A stretch of DNA of 64,000 nt from Effrenium voratum (lineage: Eukaryota > Sar > Dinophyceae > Suessiales > Symbiodiniaceae). A program made the translations under genes and the position numbers. The stretch lies in NCBI GenBank assembly GCA_963377175.1, contig CAUJNA010003292.1, forward strand, positions 593,254-657,253, read 5' to 3'. Every line of letters starts with the position of its first letter. The stretch's first letter is position 1. Shown here piece by piece: positions 21,750-33,101 of the stretch. The notes beneath the pieces are model-generated. The model made no database searches and was not told where the DNA came from. It saw nothing but the letters and a program-made list of their open reading frames with translations.

Positions 21750-22680
21750 GGGTTTTGATTTGGACTCAGGTGGCGACTGGTCCCTCTTTAGCAAGGAGAC
21801 CTCCGTGCCAGCCCCGGCTGGCGAGCGCTTGCGAAAAGTCGCTCACAGCGACCACAGCGATGTGTTTTTCTTTTTTGTTTTTTAAGGCTTTGGGGTTTTG
21901 CCCAGTTGCCAGTTGATTCTTTTTGTTTTATGCTTTTGGTGTTCCTTGTGTTCGGTCCGTGTCACGTCAAGGTCATACTTGGTGGTCCCAGCCATCCGGT
22001 TCTTGGGGTTTCAGTTGCTTTTTGTTTTGGTCGGTTTCGTGGGGTTTTAGTGGGGGGGTGTTCCTTTAACCCACGAAGAGTTAGAGTTTGAGCAGAGGAG
22101 CTGAGAACAGCCCAGAAAAGGTTAAGCTTTTATTGCTGGGTCCCTAAAGGGCAAGTGAGTTTGAGACACGACAATTTCCACAGAATCCAGGATTAACACT
22201 TTCCGAATATTCCATGTCCTCTTGGAACAAGTTTGACCGCGCCTCATAGGTGCCATGATTTCCGGTTCCTTTCGGGCTGGGGATGGGAATCCGCCAGAAT
22301 CAACCTCTCGAGTGTACAGGCAACGTCAGGTAAGTAGGACACAATAGCCGGACGATCACCCCGGAGTTGGCCCATCATGGTTGCAACCTACGGACCCGTT
22401 GAACACCGTACCACGAATTCGTGGTTTGGAGATCGCTGGCTTGGATGGGAATCTTCCCTTTGGTGTCAAAAGGGGGGTTCAAACCCCGACGCTTCCAATC
22501 CAATCTACTAGTTTAGGGGTACCTGCTGACTTTGGGGTAGGGGGTTTAGACAACCAACACAAGCACAAGAAGCAGGGAGCAATTTCCAAGACTCCGGGGG
22601 GAAGAAGGGGGGAAGGGCGGCTTTTGTTTCGCCAACAGCAAGGGGAAGCCAGAACGGAAATCCGTGTTCGGGGTTTACCA
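21750..22680. other. No gene seen
   Basis: No credible exon. Frame 22381-22686 on plus is open but runs into the simple repeat. Confidence 0.35.
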
Positions 22681-22689
22681 GCTTGAAGA

Positions 22690-22743
22690 GAAATGTGTGT
22701 GTGTGTGTGGGTGGGAGTGTGTGGGTAGGTGGGTGTGCTTGTG

Positions 22744-22776
<33 letters not shown>

Positions 22777-23064
22777 GGTGGGTGGGTGGGTGGGTGGGTG
22801 GGTGGGTGGGTGGGTGGGTGGGTGGGTGGGTGGGTGGGTGTGTGCACATGTGCATGTGCATGTGCATGTGCATGTGCATGTGCATGCGCATGCGCATGTG
22901 CATGTGCATGTGCATGTGCATGTGCATGTGCATGTGCATGTGCATGTGCATGTGTATGTGTATGTGCATGTGCATGTGCATGTGCATGCGCATGCGCATG
23001 CGCATGTGCATGTGCATGTGCATGTGCATGTGCATGTGCATGTGCATGTGTATGTGTATGTGTT

Positions 23065-23140
<76 letters not shown>

Positions 23141-23184
23141 CATGTGCATGTGCATGTGCATGTGCATGTGCATGTGCATGTGCA

Positions 23185-23251
<67 letters not shown>

Positions 23252-23405
23252 GTGTGGGTGTGTGGTGTGTGTGTTGGTGCGTTTGTGGTGTGTGTGTGTG
23301 TGTGGTGTGTGTGTGTGTGGTATGTGTGTGTGTGTGGTATGTGTGTGTGTGTGGCGTGTGTGTGTGTGTGGTATGTGTGTGTGTGGTATGTGTGTGTGTT
23401 GGTTT
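22690..23405. repeat. Compound TG / TGGG / hexamer simple-sequence block
   Basis: About 715 bp. (TG)n, then (GGTG)n at 22768-22838. These are followed by alternating domains of the hexamers TGTGCA and TGTGTA with interspersed GCGCAT, then imperfect (GT)n broken by GGTATG and GGCGTG. All six frames stay open because no unit contains a stop codon, so the 247-325 codon frames here are artefacts. The alternating purine-pyrimidine pattern is prone to Z-DNA. Confidence 0.95.
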
Positions 23406-23599
23406 GATTGTACCCCTATTGGCGTTGGTTCAAAGGGAAGCCACAAGGAAAGCCCTTGCCTCCATTTCTCCGGATCCCCCCCCATTTCGACACATACCCA
23501 TGTGAAGATCTGGGTTGTCTCGTTTTTGGCTCCCTTAACATTCTTTATTTGTTGGTTCAGGGTCCTGTTACCAATTACAGGTCCTTGTGACCATTAAGA

Positions 23600-24472
23600 A
23601 CCTGGATATTGGTTAGACTTCAGGTCCAAGAAAGAAGATGTGTTGTCTGCAAATCCTTTTGACCAGTAAAGCCTTCACCAGTGATTCCATTTACCAGCAT
23701 AGATTACCAAGGGTTTCCCACCCTTCACAAAAAGTTCCAAAGGGACAAAATGGCGGCCTACCTGCCTAATCGTGGCAAAAACCGGATTCCTGGGATCCAC
23801 GACACTTCCAGGTCCAAAGATGTTTGATATCTGCAACTCCTTTTCACCATCGCCTCCAAATTGGAATGCCTGGGATCAACCACCCTAGAAAACCGTTCAG
23901 GAAAGATGCTGGGCCTATCCATTGGCTTCTTCGTGGCTTAGATCAGACACCCTTTCCAACTTTCGATCCTCGAGGTTCGGGACCTCAAGGCCTACATCCG
24001 AAATCCGTTTCGCAAAAAACGGATAGAGGCCCTGGAATCTGATTTATCACGACTCCCCGGTAAATACCCGGCATTTGTTTAATATCCCGTACCACGCGAA
24101 GGTGTTATCCCAGTTCGAAGGGATTTCGTAACCACAGGGATCCCATGGGCCTCCGAAATTCGCTGGGAAACCGAACCCAGGTCCCAGGAATCTGTTTCGC
24201 CCCTTGGTAGGTCACCACCAGAATTCCCTGTTGGTTCATAAAGGGTGGGAAACCCCCTTGGCTACTTATACAGGTGAATGTAATTGCTGGGACAGGAACA
24301 CTTATACCTCGTTTCCCGGAAACGGAATCCATTTGGGATCTTTCAGAAGTCGTTCATTTCCTCAGCCCCTGGGTCAAATTTGGGGGACCCTCAACATGTT
24401 GGTCCTTTCTTGGTATCCCCTTAAAATGGGGTATTCATTTGGACTGGTTTCGGGGAGTAAGTCGGATTACTT
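23600..24472. other. Imperfect local duplications, no gene assigned
   Basis: The segment with CAGGTCCAAGAAAGAAGATG and TTTTGACCAGTAAAGCC near 23625-23680 is repeated in changed form at 23810-23860 (CCAGGTCCAAAGATGTTTGA, CTCCTTTTCACCATCGCC). A family B-like right half (CGAAGGGATTTCGTAACCAC) lies near 24115. Confidence 0.4.
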
Positions 24473-24533
24473 CCATTTGCTAAAGTTTAAACCACAAAAT
24501 CCTGTTGGTTTTGGGGTCTTAACCAAATGGAAG
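24473..24533. mobile_element. Family E element, short copy
   Basis: CCATTTGCTAAAG and CTTAACCAAATGG arms; the interior is reduced. Confidence 0.65.
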
Positions 24534-24639
24534 ATGAAGTCATCAAAATGGGGATGAGGGGGGATGAATAATGGGGCTTGCAAAACCCAACGCTGGGCCG
24601 GGCAAGCGGCACGTGCGCGTACCGAGGATCCTTTGGTGA

Positions 24640-24723
24640 CAATTCAACTCGGCGGCACGTCATTCACCACATCGCGCCTCGGAAGATTTCGTCGAAGCGG
24701 AGTCGAATGGCTCATGTTCGGAG
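24640..24723 (+). CDS. Possible exon, acidic peptide
   Basis: The plus frame opens after a TGA at 24637 and reads SAARHSPHRASEDFVEAE then SNGSCSE before a GTACCC donor-like site at 24724. The frame stays open to 24990, but that part crosses the family K element and is unlikely to be coding. Two other plus frames are also open. Function unknown. Confidence 0.3.
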
Positions 24724-24747
24724 GTACCCTTTTGTGGACTTGAAACT

Positions 24748-24871
24748 TGGATGTTCAACCTACTAATTGAGCAGGCTATAACCATGGTTATAAGCCAACT
24801 AGCACCAGGCAAACCCAAGGCAAAGCACCTTGGTTGTAGCCTACTTGCTAAGTATAGGTTGAACATCCAAG
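24748..24871. mobile_element. Family K palindromic element, copy 1
   Basis: TTGGATGTTCAACCTACTAA and TATAGGTTGAACATCCAAG form a long inverted pair. The interior has CTATAACCATGGTTATAAGC and GGTTGTAGCC, vocabulary shared with the 52-bp minisatellite at 27.65 kb. Confidence 0.85.
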
Positions 24872-24999
24872 AAGGGCATCCGAAAGGAAAGTCGCAAAGA
24901 AGCAAACACATCGATCGGACTCGAATCGTCTCATGGGAAACCTGGTTTGAACCGAGCCTCAAAAGAAACGAGCCTGCTCGTGGTCCATAGAGGGATATT

Positions 25000-25950
25000 T
25001 GAAGGCTCACAAAAGTTCCACCACGGGGAGAACTCTCATTTGTGTTCCCCTTTCATGACATCTTTGTTTGGGGCGGGGGGTCCCCAAACCACAGAATTGC
25101 TTTGGTGTTCTTTTTGCTTTGCTTTATAGCCGCTCTTTAGAAAGAGTACCCACTCATAAATTAAGACCATCTTTTTTTGGTTCGTTTATAGCCACGAGAA
25201 AGGGTACAAACGATAAGTAGAAAGAGACACTCGTGGGATATTTGGAGAGGCTTCACTTTCCACGCGAAGCATCTTACATCTCCCTGCAAATACTGGTCGG
25301 GTTGCAGGTTGGAGGACCAAGGCTTTTTGGACAGGACGTATGCTCGAAAAAAAAGGATGGGGGTCTGGCGTTGTTTGGGGCGAACCAATTTTTCACGGTT
25401 GTTGTTGGGAAACATTTTACATTTTTTTAGTGTGGTTTAGTGGGAAATCCCCACAAAAGCTTTTTGCTCCCCTTCCAAACTCAACCAAGTTTTGGGCAGT
25501 GATTTGGGGGTTTTGAACCCCGGTTCTTGTGGAGCATACAGGGGAAGCGTTGCGTAACCTCCAAACTACAATGCCAAGCCACAAAAAGGAGGGAAGCTGA
25601 GTGTTGGTAGTTCCAGGTTTGTAAGAGCAGTTGGTTCAGGTGGTTGGAATCTTCTACGCCCAAGCCGATTTTCCATCGGACAATCATCATTCTTTTGAAC
25701 CGTTTGCCATTATTTGTTTCCTTCATGTTTCCTTTCCTCGCTGCCTGAGTGTCCTGAGTTTGTCGGCTTTGACTTTTCGGGAAGTCCACTTTCAAACCAA
25801 AAGTTCGGTTTCAAGTCACAAAGTCTCACATTTCGGGGCAAGTTCGGTTGCTTTGTTCGGCCAGTCTCGAGCGGCACGCAGTTTCTCTCACTTTTTAGGG
25901 GTCCGGACCTCACAAAACAGCGTCTCTCCTCTGGGTTTCCGTTAAGACTC
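25000..25950. other. No gene assigned
   Basis: Frames on both strands (plus 25631-25945, minus 26093-25710) are open without domains. T-rich and low-complexity tracts dominate. Confidence 0.3.
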
Positions 25951-26118
25951 AAGAAGCAAGGGTACCAACTCCAAGGAAGACACAACCAGAAGTTCAACTT
26001 TCCGCACTCCCTAAGCTCCTGGACAACAAAAAGAAAAACAAGGGTACCAACTCCAAAGCAGACACAACCAGCAGAAAGTTCAAGTTTCCTCACTCCCTAC
26101 GTTCCTGGACAATAAAAA
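25945..26118 (+). repeat. Direct duplication of about 85 bp
   Basis: CAAGGGTACCAACTCCAA followed by GACACAACCAG, AAGTTCAA and a CACTCCCTAAGCTCCTGGAC end (a family F-like arm) is repeated at about 26038-26113 with small changes. Confidence 0.7.
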
Positions 26119-26274
26119 CTCAACCCCCGCTCCCCAAAAAAAACAAACAAATAGTGTCTCTCCTCTGGGTTTTCCGTGAAACTAAAAAACAAGGGACCCC
26201 CCCAAAAAAAAGAAGCTGGGTTTCCCGTTACTCCAAAAAAACAAGGGCACCAACTCAGAAAGCAGACGTTTACT

Positions 26275-26405
26275 TTGAGTGTCGAAGTCTGACCTCGAGC
26301 GAAGGTATCACACCAATACCAGCCACCCCGTTTGGGATCCGCCGGAGAGCGGCTTCCTGCTGCTCGGCTTTCCGGATAACCTCGCTCGGAAGTGGTGGAG
26401 AGTTT
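26275..26405 (-). CDS. Minus-strand exon-like island
   Basis: On the minus strand this reads LPSEVIRKAEQQEAALRRIP then NGVAGIGVIPSLEVRLRHS, clearly more protein-like than the plus reading. The open frame extends on both sides into simple repeats that are not coding. It is the only good exon candidate on the minus strand. Function unknown. Confidence 0.35.
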
Positions 26406-26659
26406 AACCCCCGGGTTTGTAGATAGACTGTGTTGGTCAGTGGTGCCCCTTTTTCCTTCTTCTTGGGGTAAGGCTTCCCCTTTAAACTCAACCAACAAAA
26501 AAGAGGTGCCCTTCTTTTCCCATGGCCACTGGGCATCTGAGTAGATGGATGGATAGAGATTGATAGCTGGATTGATACATACATAGATAAATGTGAAGAT
26601 GCATAGATAGGAGATACAAGTGTAGTTAGAAAGATAAATCGATAGATGGATTGGTAGGG

Positions 26660-26706
26660 ACGGTAGGTAGGTAGGTAGGTAGGTAGGTAGGTAGGTAGGT
26701 AGGTAG
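26660..26706. repeat. (GGTA)n microsatellite
   Basis: About ten tandem GGTA/GTAG units, preceded by degenerate GATA-type repeats from 26543. Confidence 0.9.
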
Positions 26707-27343
26707 GCCTTTTGGATATACACCCGGGTTTGCGTTCTTTGGCAATTTTCCAGGTTGGCTTAGACAGAACAAAACCAACATGTTTTTGGGGGCGGCACAC
26801 CCATTAGGGTGTCAAAACAGGGACCTCCCTCAAAATGGTCGGTCTTTTTCCCTTTCCCTTTAGCGCGACTTGCCTTCGGTCCTGTGCACGGCAGAGCAGT
26901 GCAGCAGGCCGGTGTCCCTTCCTTTAAAACCAACCAGCCAGGAGCCCTATGTTCCCCGGAAGGGTGGTTTAAACAGTGCCCGTTTTGGGCCATCTTGAGA
27001 ATCAGCTTCCTTGTAGCGGGATGATGTTTTCCGGGAGATGTCCAATCACGTGGTTTTTTGGTTGACCAGTGTGGTTAATGGGCAAAACAAAGCAGGCTGG
27101 GGGTCAACAAAACAACAGGGTCCCATTTTGCTTTGCCATTCTTGCGACTTTTGGGTAGTCTCGTGGGTTTTGCTTGACAGCACTTGAGGTCCGTTTTCGG
27201 AGGTTACATGGGATCTCTTTTAGATGATGTTGCATTCGAAGGTTCTCTGAATATGGGTTTGTCTCTAAATAGGGGTTTGATCTCTTTTTAAACACAACCC
27301 CAAAATAAAGACCGAGCCTCCAACATCACACACACACACCCAT

Positions 27344-27577
27344 ATGGACCAGAATGCGCCACTTATGTTTGGGGGCCAAGGCAGTGGTAGGTCCTGCATC
27401 CTTTTCAAGCTGTTTGAAAGGGACACCAAACAGAACTCCATCGCTTTTGGGGCTAGGGGAGAGGGCTGGTCTCTCGGAGACTTGTCGAAGCCTTCTGCCC
27501 TTTCTCTGAGAGTGGAGCGGAGGGTTTTGGAAGACCATCCTCTTTCAGGCCGCAAATCCAGATTTCCACTCCCATGA
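27344..27577 (+). CDS. Weak coding island
   Basis: 77-codon plus frame with a mixed, protein-like composition (KQNSIAFGARGEGWSLGDL, then SKPSALSLRVERRVLE). The minus strand is also open across it. No splice sites confirmed and no domain recognised. Confidence 0.25.
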   Translation: MDQNAPLMFGGQGSGRSCILFKLFERDTKQNSIAFGARGEGWSLGDLSKPSALSLRVERRVLEDHPLSGRKSRFPLP

Positions 27578-27653
27578 GACCAGCCGGGCTCATTGCCTGA
27601 GTTGCAGGAAGGGTCAAAGGCCACCTTAGTAAGTTGCAACCCATGGCTATGAC

Positions 27654-28566
27654 TGGGGTTAGTCCCCTTGTAGCCAGGGTTATAACCTACTTACCTGGGG
27701 TTAGTCCGTTTTAGTCGCCTTGTAGCCAGGGTTATAACCTACTTACCTGGGGTTAGTCCGTTTTAGTCCCCTTGTAGCCAGGGTTATAACCTGCTTACCT
27801 GGGGTTAGTCCGTTTTAGTCCCCTTGTAGCCAGGGTTACTGGGGTTAGTCCGTTTTAGGCCCCTTGTAGCCAGGGTTATAACCTGCTTACCTGGAGTTAG
27901 TCCGTTTTAGTCCCCTTGTAGCCAGGGTTATAACCTGCTTACCTGGGGTTAGTCCGTTTTAGTCCCCTTGTAGCCAGGGTTATAACCTGCTTACCTGGGG
28001 TTAGTCCGTTTTAGTCCCCTTGTAGCCAGGGTTATAACCTGCTTACCTGGGGTTAGTCCGTTTTAGTCCCCTTGTAGCCAGGGTTATAACCTACTTACCT
28101 GGGGTTAGTCCGTTTTAGTCCCCTTGTAGCCAGGGTTATAACCTACTTACCCGGGGTAGTCCGTTTTAGTCCCCTTGTAGCCAGGGTTATAACCTGCTTA
28201 CCTGGGGTTAGTCCGTTTTAGTCCCCTTGTAGCCAGGGTTATAACCTACTTACCTGGGGTTAGTCCGTTTTAGTCCCCTTGTAGCCAGGGTTATAACCTA
28301 CTTACCTGGGGTTAGTCCGTTTTAGTCCCCTTGTAGCCAGGGTTATAACCTACTTACCCGGGGTTAGTCCGTTTTAGTCCCCTTGTAGCCAGGGTTATAA
28401 CCTGCTTACCTGGGGTTAGTCCGTTTTAGTCCCCTTGTAGCCAGGGTTATAACCTGCTTACCTGGGGTTAGTCCGTTTTAGTCCCCTTGTAGCCAGGGTT
28501 ATAACCTACTTACCCGGGGTTAGTCCGTTTTAGTCCCCTTGTAGCCAGGGTAACCTGCTTACCTGA
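27654..28566 (+). repeat. 52-bp minisatellite, about 17 units
   Basis: The unit contains TTAGTCCCCTTGTAGCCAGG, then GTTATAACCTRCTTACC, then TGGGGTTAGTCCG. Units are highly similar; a few have internal deletions (near 27830 and 28545). No unique spacers separate the units, so this is not a CRISPR array. The unit resembles the interior of family K elements (24.75 and 45.6 kb). Confidence 0.95.
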
Positions 28567-28723
28567 TGTTGGTTTATACGCCAGTTCTTGCTTCCAGCAG
28601 TGCTCGCAGACTTGCGGGTTCAAAACCCTTTGACAGGAAGCCGAGACAAAATGGCTAAACCTCCCCGCCCCCTCCCAGGGAACAGCCCCCGGTAAATCAC
28701 CCAAACAGGGTTAGGCCACCTAA

Positions 28724-28793
28724 TTGGTGGTTTGGGGAATTGCACCCCTTGTCATTGTAGAGGGTAAATGGGAAGCCTAGCCAAACCACCAAT
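28724..28793. mobile_element. Family L short inverted-repeat element
   Basis: TTGGTGGTTTGGGGAATTGC and GCCTAGCCAAACCACCAA arms; interior GTAGAGGGTAAATGGGAAG. Confidence 0.75.
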
Positions 28794-29130
28794 CCAACCC
28801 ACCAGCTAGGGGGGAGCTGATATTTCAAGAAAGGGCCACGTTTCGCTTTGCCTTTGTGGTTTGACCTAAGATTCCGCAGAATCAGACCATGCGGTACAGA
28901 ACAGGTTTGTCACCGCTGGGGATATTGGCCGCTTTTTGGTTTCATTGTTTTTTGTTGTTGTTCTCTTTTCTTGTTTATTTGGGGGACGCACACCATTGAG
29001 TTCACATGATGTGATTGTGAGGGTGCCATTGAAATTCATAGCCATATCTGACCCGAGTCTTGGAGTTGACCACTAGCTGGTGGTTAGACCCTTATAGCCT
29101 GCTTTTGCTCAGGTAACTGATGGTTTGGAT

Positions 29131-29193
29131 TGGTGGTTTGGGGATTTGAACACCTGGCTTAATGGGAGGCCCCTCGTGAACCGTCAAACCACC
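29131..29193. mobile_element. Family L element, second copy
   Basis: TGGTGGTTTGGGGATTTGAA and CCGTCAAACCACCGG arms around a GGCTTAATGGGAGGCCC centre. Confidence 0.65.
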
Positions 29194-29443
29194 GGGCTCC
29201 AAACCACCCGTTAGAGAGAAGCTGTTTCGCCATGCAGCAATGCTGACCGGAGGCCACTGTTTCACCACAACCAGCAACTGCACATCGTGCCTTGGAATCG
29301 GATGTACCACAACGGACAAGATCACTTCGGGATAGGTGGTTTGTTCCAGTGTTTGTGGTTTTTGCGGTTCTTTGGTTGGATCTGTGGACGTTAACTTCTT
29401 AGGAAACAGTGGATTTGCCATTGGAGTTTGTTCCAGTGTTTGT

Positions 29444-29576
29444 TCTGTGGATGGACAAATTCCATTTTGTACTACTTTGATTCTACGGTTGACACCATTG
29501 TTTGTTGGTATTATTTACTGGGGAATCATGATTTCAAGGTTTTCTCGGGTGGAGAAGGATTTCGTCCATCCGCAGT
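29444..29576. mobile_element. Family B fold-back element
   Basis: CTGTGGATGGACAAATTCC left arm; GGATTTCGTCCATCCGCAGTA right arm; interior TTGTTGGTATTATTTACTGG. Confidence 0.85.
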
Positions 29577-29597
29577 ATGGGTGCATCATTCCCTTCC

Positions 29598-29702
29598 TCA
29601 CTTCCTGAGTTCCGTTTCGGACTTCAAGCTTTTTGGGAAGGCCGTTTTGGTGCCAAACGTAAAGATCGGTTGCTTTGTTTGGCCCATCAACTCAGGAAGT
29701 GA
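29598..29702. mobile_element. Family F element, copy 2
   Basis: CTCACTTCCTGAGTTCCGTT left arm; ATCAACTCAGGAAGTGAA right arm. It begins 21 bp after a family B copy. Confidence 0.9.
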
Positions 29703-29743
29703 ATTCCAGTCATAGGGTTTCATTCATTTAACGGGGGTATGGT

Positions 29744-29875
29744 TCTAAGGGTTCCTTCCATTTCCATTCTTTCCAGGGATCCTTCTTGCTAGAAAACCTC
29801 CGGAAGTCCAGGGAAAACGGCTGATTTTGAAAAGAACGATGGTTGAAAAGAATGGAAAAGGAATCAGCCCCTAGA
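29744..29875. mobile_element. Family J element
   Basis: TTCTAAGGGTTCCTTCC and GGAATCAGCCCCTAGAA arms; interior GAAAACCTCCGGAAGTCCAG and AAGAACGATGGTTGAAAAGA. Better preserved at 59601-59724. Confidence 0.8.
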
Positions 29876-29879
29876 ATGG

Positions 29880-30720
29880 CCAAGTTGACTCACCAATATG
29901 GCTTCTGGGTTTCTTTAAATAGATTCAGAAGTGACTCTCCTTGGGTTGTGTGTGTGTGTGTGTTTGTGTGCGCGTGCGTGTGCTTCTTAAGGCGCGGCAC
30001 CCTTGGTGCGAGGCGTTTTCCAGGGGGACTCATGTGGGGGGCTTGCCTACTTTGACACACACCTCATCTTGAATTTGCACATGTGAGTTTCTCAGTGGAG
30101 CGCTGTGGGGCAACATCCAGCAGTTGGGATTTGCGGCTTGTCCCGGTATTCTTAGGGCTTTATCCATTCCAACCGATGCAGGACTTTGTCCACTGCAAGA
30201 ACCATTAGATCATCGAGGAAAGAGAAATAGGCCCTGCCTCTGGCAGTTTTGAGAGATACGATGTTTTCCCTTTCGGTCGTGTTTTTTTTCCTGTTGCTAC
30301 TGGGTTCGTTTTTTTTTTTTTTTTTTTTAAATCCGGCAACCTTTCGCAGACTGAAGCATGGGGGGCCGAGTGAACTTGGAAGAGAAGTACATGTCGCAAG
30401 CTGCAAGGATCGAGTGATTACCATGGACTGAAAGGGACCCGATTGAGATGGGGTGCTTAGTGTTGGTTGGGGGACCGGTTTCAGCTTCTTTGACGTAAAA
30501 CAGAAGGAGTCCAAGCAGAAGCCAACCTTTCTGTGGTTTGGAGGGGGGGAGTTTCCTCATTTGGAGACGAACACACCTTGTTAAACAACGTACAATCACC
30601 AATTTTGGTTGGTTGATGGACAAGCCGACGGCCGATGCCATATGCTTAGTCACCCCTTTACCTGGGGCAGGAATGATCATCAAGCCCTAAGGAGTTTGGA
30701 CAGCTACTTGGATATTCGGC
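29880..30720. other. No gene seen
   Basis: (TG)n at 29946-29975 and an 18-T run at 30310-30328; open frames are low-complexity. Confidence 0.4.
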
Positions 30721-30721
30721 C

Positions 30722-30839
30722 AAAGCAAGTCGTTAGCCACCTGGGTTATAACCCGCCCATGACAAGGGTTAACTTTGCTTAACGGCGGAACTTAAAAGTG
30801 GGTTGTAGCGCAGGTTACCAACAACTTGCTAACTTCGCC
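30722..30839. mobile_element. Family M element, copy 2
   Basis: TTAGCCACCTGGGTTATAAC at the left and GCTAACTTCGCC at the right; interior GTTAACTTTGCTTAAC and GTGGGTTGTAGCG correspond to the copy at 19.9 kb. Confidence 0.6.
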
Positions 30840-31443
30840 GAACTCCCGAGTACTGTGGATAGGCAAAGGTCTGAACCAGTTGAAATTGACCTTTGGCCTT
30901 TAACTGGGAAAACTTGGAAAACTCACGCAACTCCTGCTGCGGGAACCCATGATTGTTGGACCAAATTGGTTGTGGCATATGACGGTCCGAGTATTTCGAT
31001 GCCGGCTGTTTCAGCCAGCATCCCCGAATTTATTTCAGGGCGACGCCTTTAAATCGAAAAGCATGGCGGAATAAACACCTGTTTCAATCAGGTCTTTGGA
31101 CGAGCACATCCTCCATTTTAAGACGTTAATTTGTGTTTGTGGTTCTGCCTTCATCGGAATCGCTGGTGAAAATTGAATGGCGACCCTTGCTGACATTTGT
31201 GTTTTAAGGGCTCTATCCCAAAGCTGTTTGCAGGCCACATCTCTCAACATTACTAAAGATCACCAATATGGAGCCTCGGGGATGTTTAACAGAAGAAGGT
31301 GCGGCGCAACCAAATAGATTCGCGATACTGTGGAGGCACAAAATCCTGCAGGTGGCTTATGTGCATCCCAACTGACAAGTGGAGTTTGTTTATAGTATGG
31401 TATGCAGTATTTTTCGTTCTCCTCTCTCCCTCTCTCTCTCCTT
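30840..31443. other. No gene seen
   Basis: No island with convincing coding properties on either strand; (CT)n begins at about 31421. Confidence 0.35.
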
Positions 31444-31548
31444 CCATTTGCTTAATATATTTTTTTACTTTTCCCCTCTTGGTTTCAAAGGGAACCTATC
31501 ACTACTGGATTTGGTTGTATTTGTCCAGGAAACTTAAGCAAATGGAAG
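31444..31548. mobile_element. Family E element, copy 3
   Basis: CCATTTGCTTAATATATT left arm; AACTTAAGCAAATGG right arm; core CCCCTCTTGGTTTCAAAGGG. (CT)n tracts lie immediately on both sides. Confidence 0.9.
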
Positions 31549-31735
31549 TCTTTCTCTCTCTCTCTCTCTCTTTGACATTGACGCTCCCCCATTCACCTTT
31601 TTGAGGGGACATCCACTGCCGAAGATCCTATCCCGCAAACACATACCTGTGGTGATGGCTGGCTTTCCAGGGCTGGCGTGGCTTCGCGCCGAAAGGAAGT
31701 GAATGACATCCCTGGTACGTTGTAATCACCCTTAA

Positions 31736-31857
31736 GCTGGGTCCCCCAGTAGTGATCTTTCTCACCCTTTTTTGGGGAGGGGTTCCCCTGCTAAAATAGA
31801 CTACAGAAGAAAACAAGTACCCTTTTTCTAACCTCTCTAATTACTAGAGGACCTAGT
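31736..31857. mobile_element. Family D element, copy
   Basis: AGCTGGGTCCCCCAGTAGTG start, CTAAAATAGACTACAGAAG core, ACTAGAGGACCTAG end. Confidence 0.85.
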
Positions 31858-32251
31858 TGTAGTGACTCTTGAGTGTATCGCAAAGATGAGGCAGTGGAGA
31901 AGAGAAGTTGTGCAAAGCAGGGACCACCAACCACCTTTGGGCCCAAAATTCTCAGGGATGGATCACAGTTGCCATAGGTAAGCAGAACCCCCCCACAGTT
32001 GTTTTCCTTTTCCCTTTCAATACCAAGCAAAAAGCGGCAACTCAAAAAGATAACGAGCCACCCAGGTTTTCCCCCTGCCTGCCAGGGACGCCTTCAGGAT
32101 CAAGAAGCGTAACTCGAAAAATGACGAGCCACCCGGGTTTTTCTTTGCATACCGGTGGTTTCCTTCTCCCATTAAAACCAAGCAAATGGGGGGTACCTCC
32201 AAAACATGACCAGCCACCCGGGCTTTTCTTTGCATACCAGGGACGCCTTCC

Positions 32252-32440
32252 TTGCAACAAAAAGAGCAACAAAACACGCGCCTTCCCGTGCAAAAAGACA
32301 CCGGCGGTTTTGCTGAGGACGTGTCGGACGTGGACCTCGGGGATCGTAGAGATCTGCTGGGACAGTACTCCTGTACCGCCGGGGGCCCGGCGAGAACGAG
32401 CCGACTCCGATTGGGCCGTTCTCCTTTGCTTCGTCTTTGA
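32252..32440 (+). CDS. Coding island with acidic segment, unknown
   Basis: 62-codon plus frame; residues GGFAEDVSDVDLGDRRDLLG then QYSCTAGGPARTSRLRLGR. GC content and composition stand out from the repeated GACCAGCCACCCGGG-like flank upstream (32060-32240), which is itself a set of imperfect repeats. The acidic run followed by a basic tail suggests a folded-domain edge or linker. No domain recognised. Confidence 0.45.
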   Translation: MQQKEQQNTRLPVQKDTGGFAEDVSDVDLGDRRDLLGQYSCTAGGPARTSRLRLGRSPLLRL

Positions 32441-32540
32441 ACCAACCCTGAAACGGGACCCGCTTGGACCCTCTATAGGTAGGCAATCCTGGGTGTGCGT
32501 TGCCAAGTTAGGAAGTTGGGATTCCCTAGCGAACATCCTA

Positions 32541-32592
32541 CCTGGAGTCTCCATGACCCTTCACCCCTTTAAAGGGTCATGGAGACTCCAGG
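32541..32592. repeat. Family H perfect hairpin, short form
   Basis: CCTGGAGTCTCCATGACCC and GGGTCATGGAGACTCCAGG are exact inverse complements of 19 bp separated by 14 bp. A longer element with the same ends is at 60786-60876. Confidence 0.95.
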
Positions 32593-33101
32593 GAGGCAGA
32601 AGTGCGGGGCTTTGAATCATGCAGCGTTGTTGCTGAGGTCCAGACGCTCCATCAACGTGTGGAAGGCCATGTGAGAGTTCCGATCGGCAACAGGCAGAAG
32701 TTCCAGTGGCTTCTAATATTTTTTGGGCCCGTCTTTTTGTTTGGGCACCCTTTTCGGGGTTGATTTAGAGGGGAACCAAAGGAGAACCACCACCCTTTTG
32801 GGAGGTTCTCCTATTTTTCGACAAACCCACGTGTGGTCTTTTACCAATTTGGTTCAGGCAGTCTATGACAGGAGGTTTCTTCTATTGGCTTAAATATCTT
32901 CCATTTGCTGTTCCGCTTTTTGACTCCGTAGGCTTAAACCCAGGGGGTGGTTCATTTCCTCTGGAGTCGAATAGTGGAACCCAGCACCATGCTGGCTCTG
33001 AGCAGGGAATGAGGGAACTGGGTCACTAACCCCATAAACAATCCAACTTGCGGTTTCTTTTACTAATAAGAACAAAACACCGGTTCATCCAGCCAACATC
33101 C

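Noticed and set aside
22508..23597. Open frames of 247-325 codons on both strands (His/Thr/Met/Cys/Val repeats)
   Set aside because: They are translations of a TG/GGTG/hexamer simple repeat whose units contain no stop in any frame.
27654..28566. Regular array that could suggest CRISPR
   Set aside because: Units of 52 bp follow each other without unique spacers, in a eukaryotic context.
28590..28640. GGGTTCAAAACCC as a tRNA T-loop
   Set aside because: No matching acceptor stem, D arm or anticodon arm could be placed around it.
31743..31800. Family D elements as small RNA genes or terminators
   Set aside because: Six dispersed copies with degenerate cores and no conserved promoter or T-run end; a transposable element explains them better.
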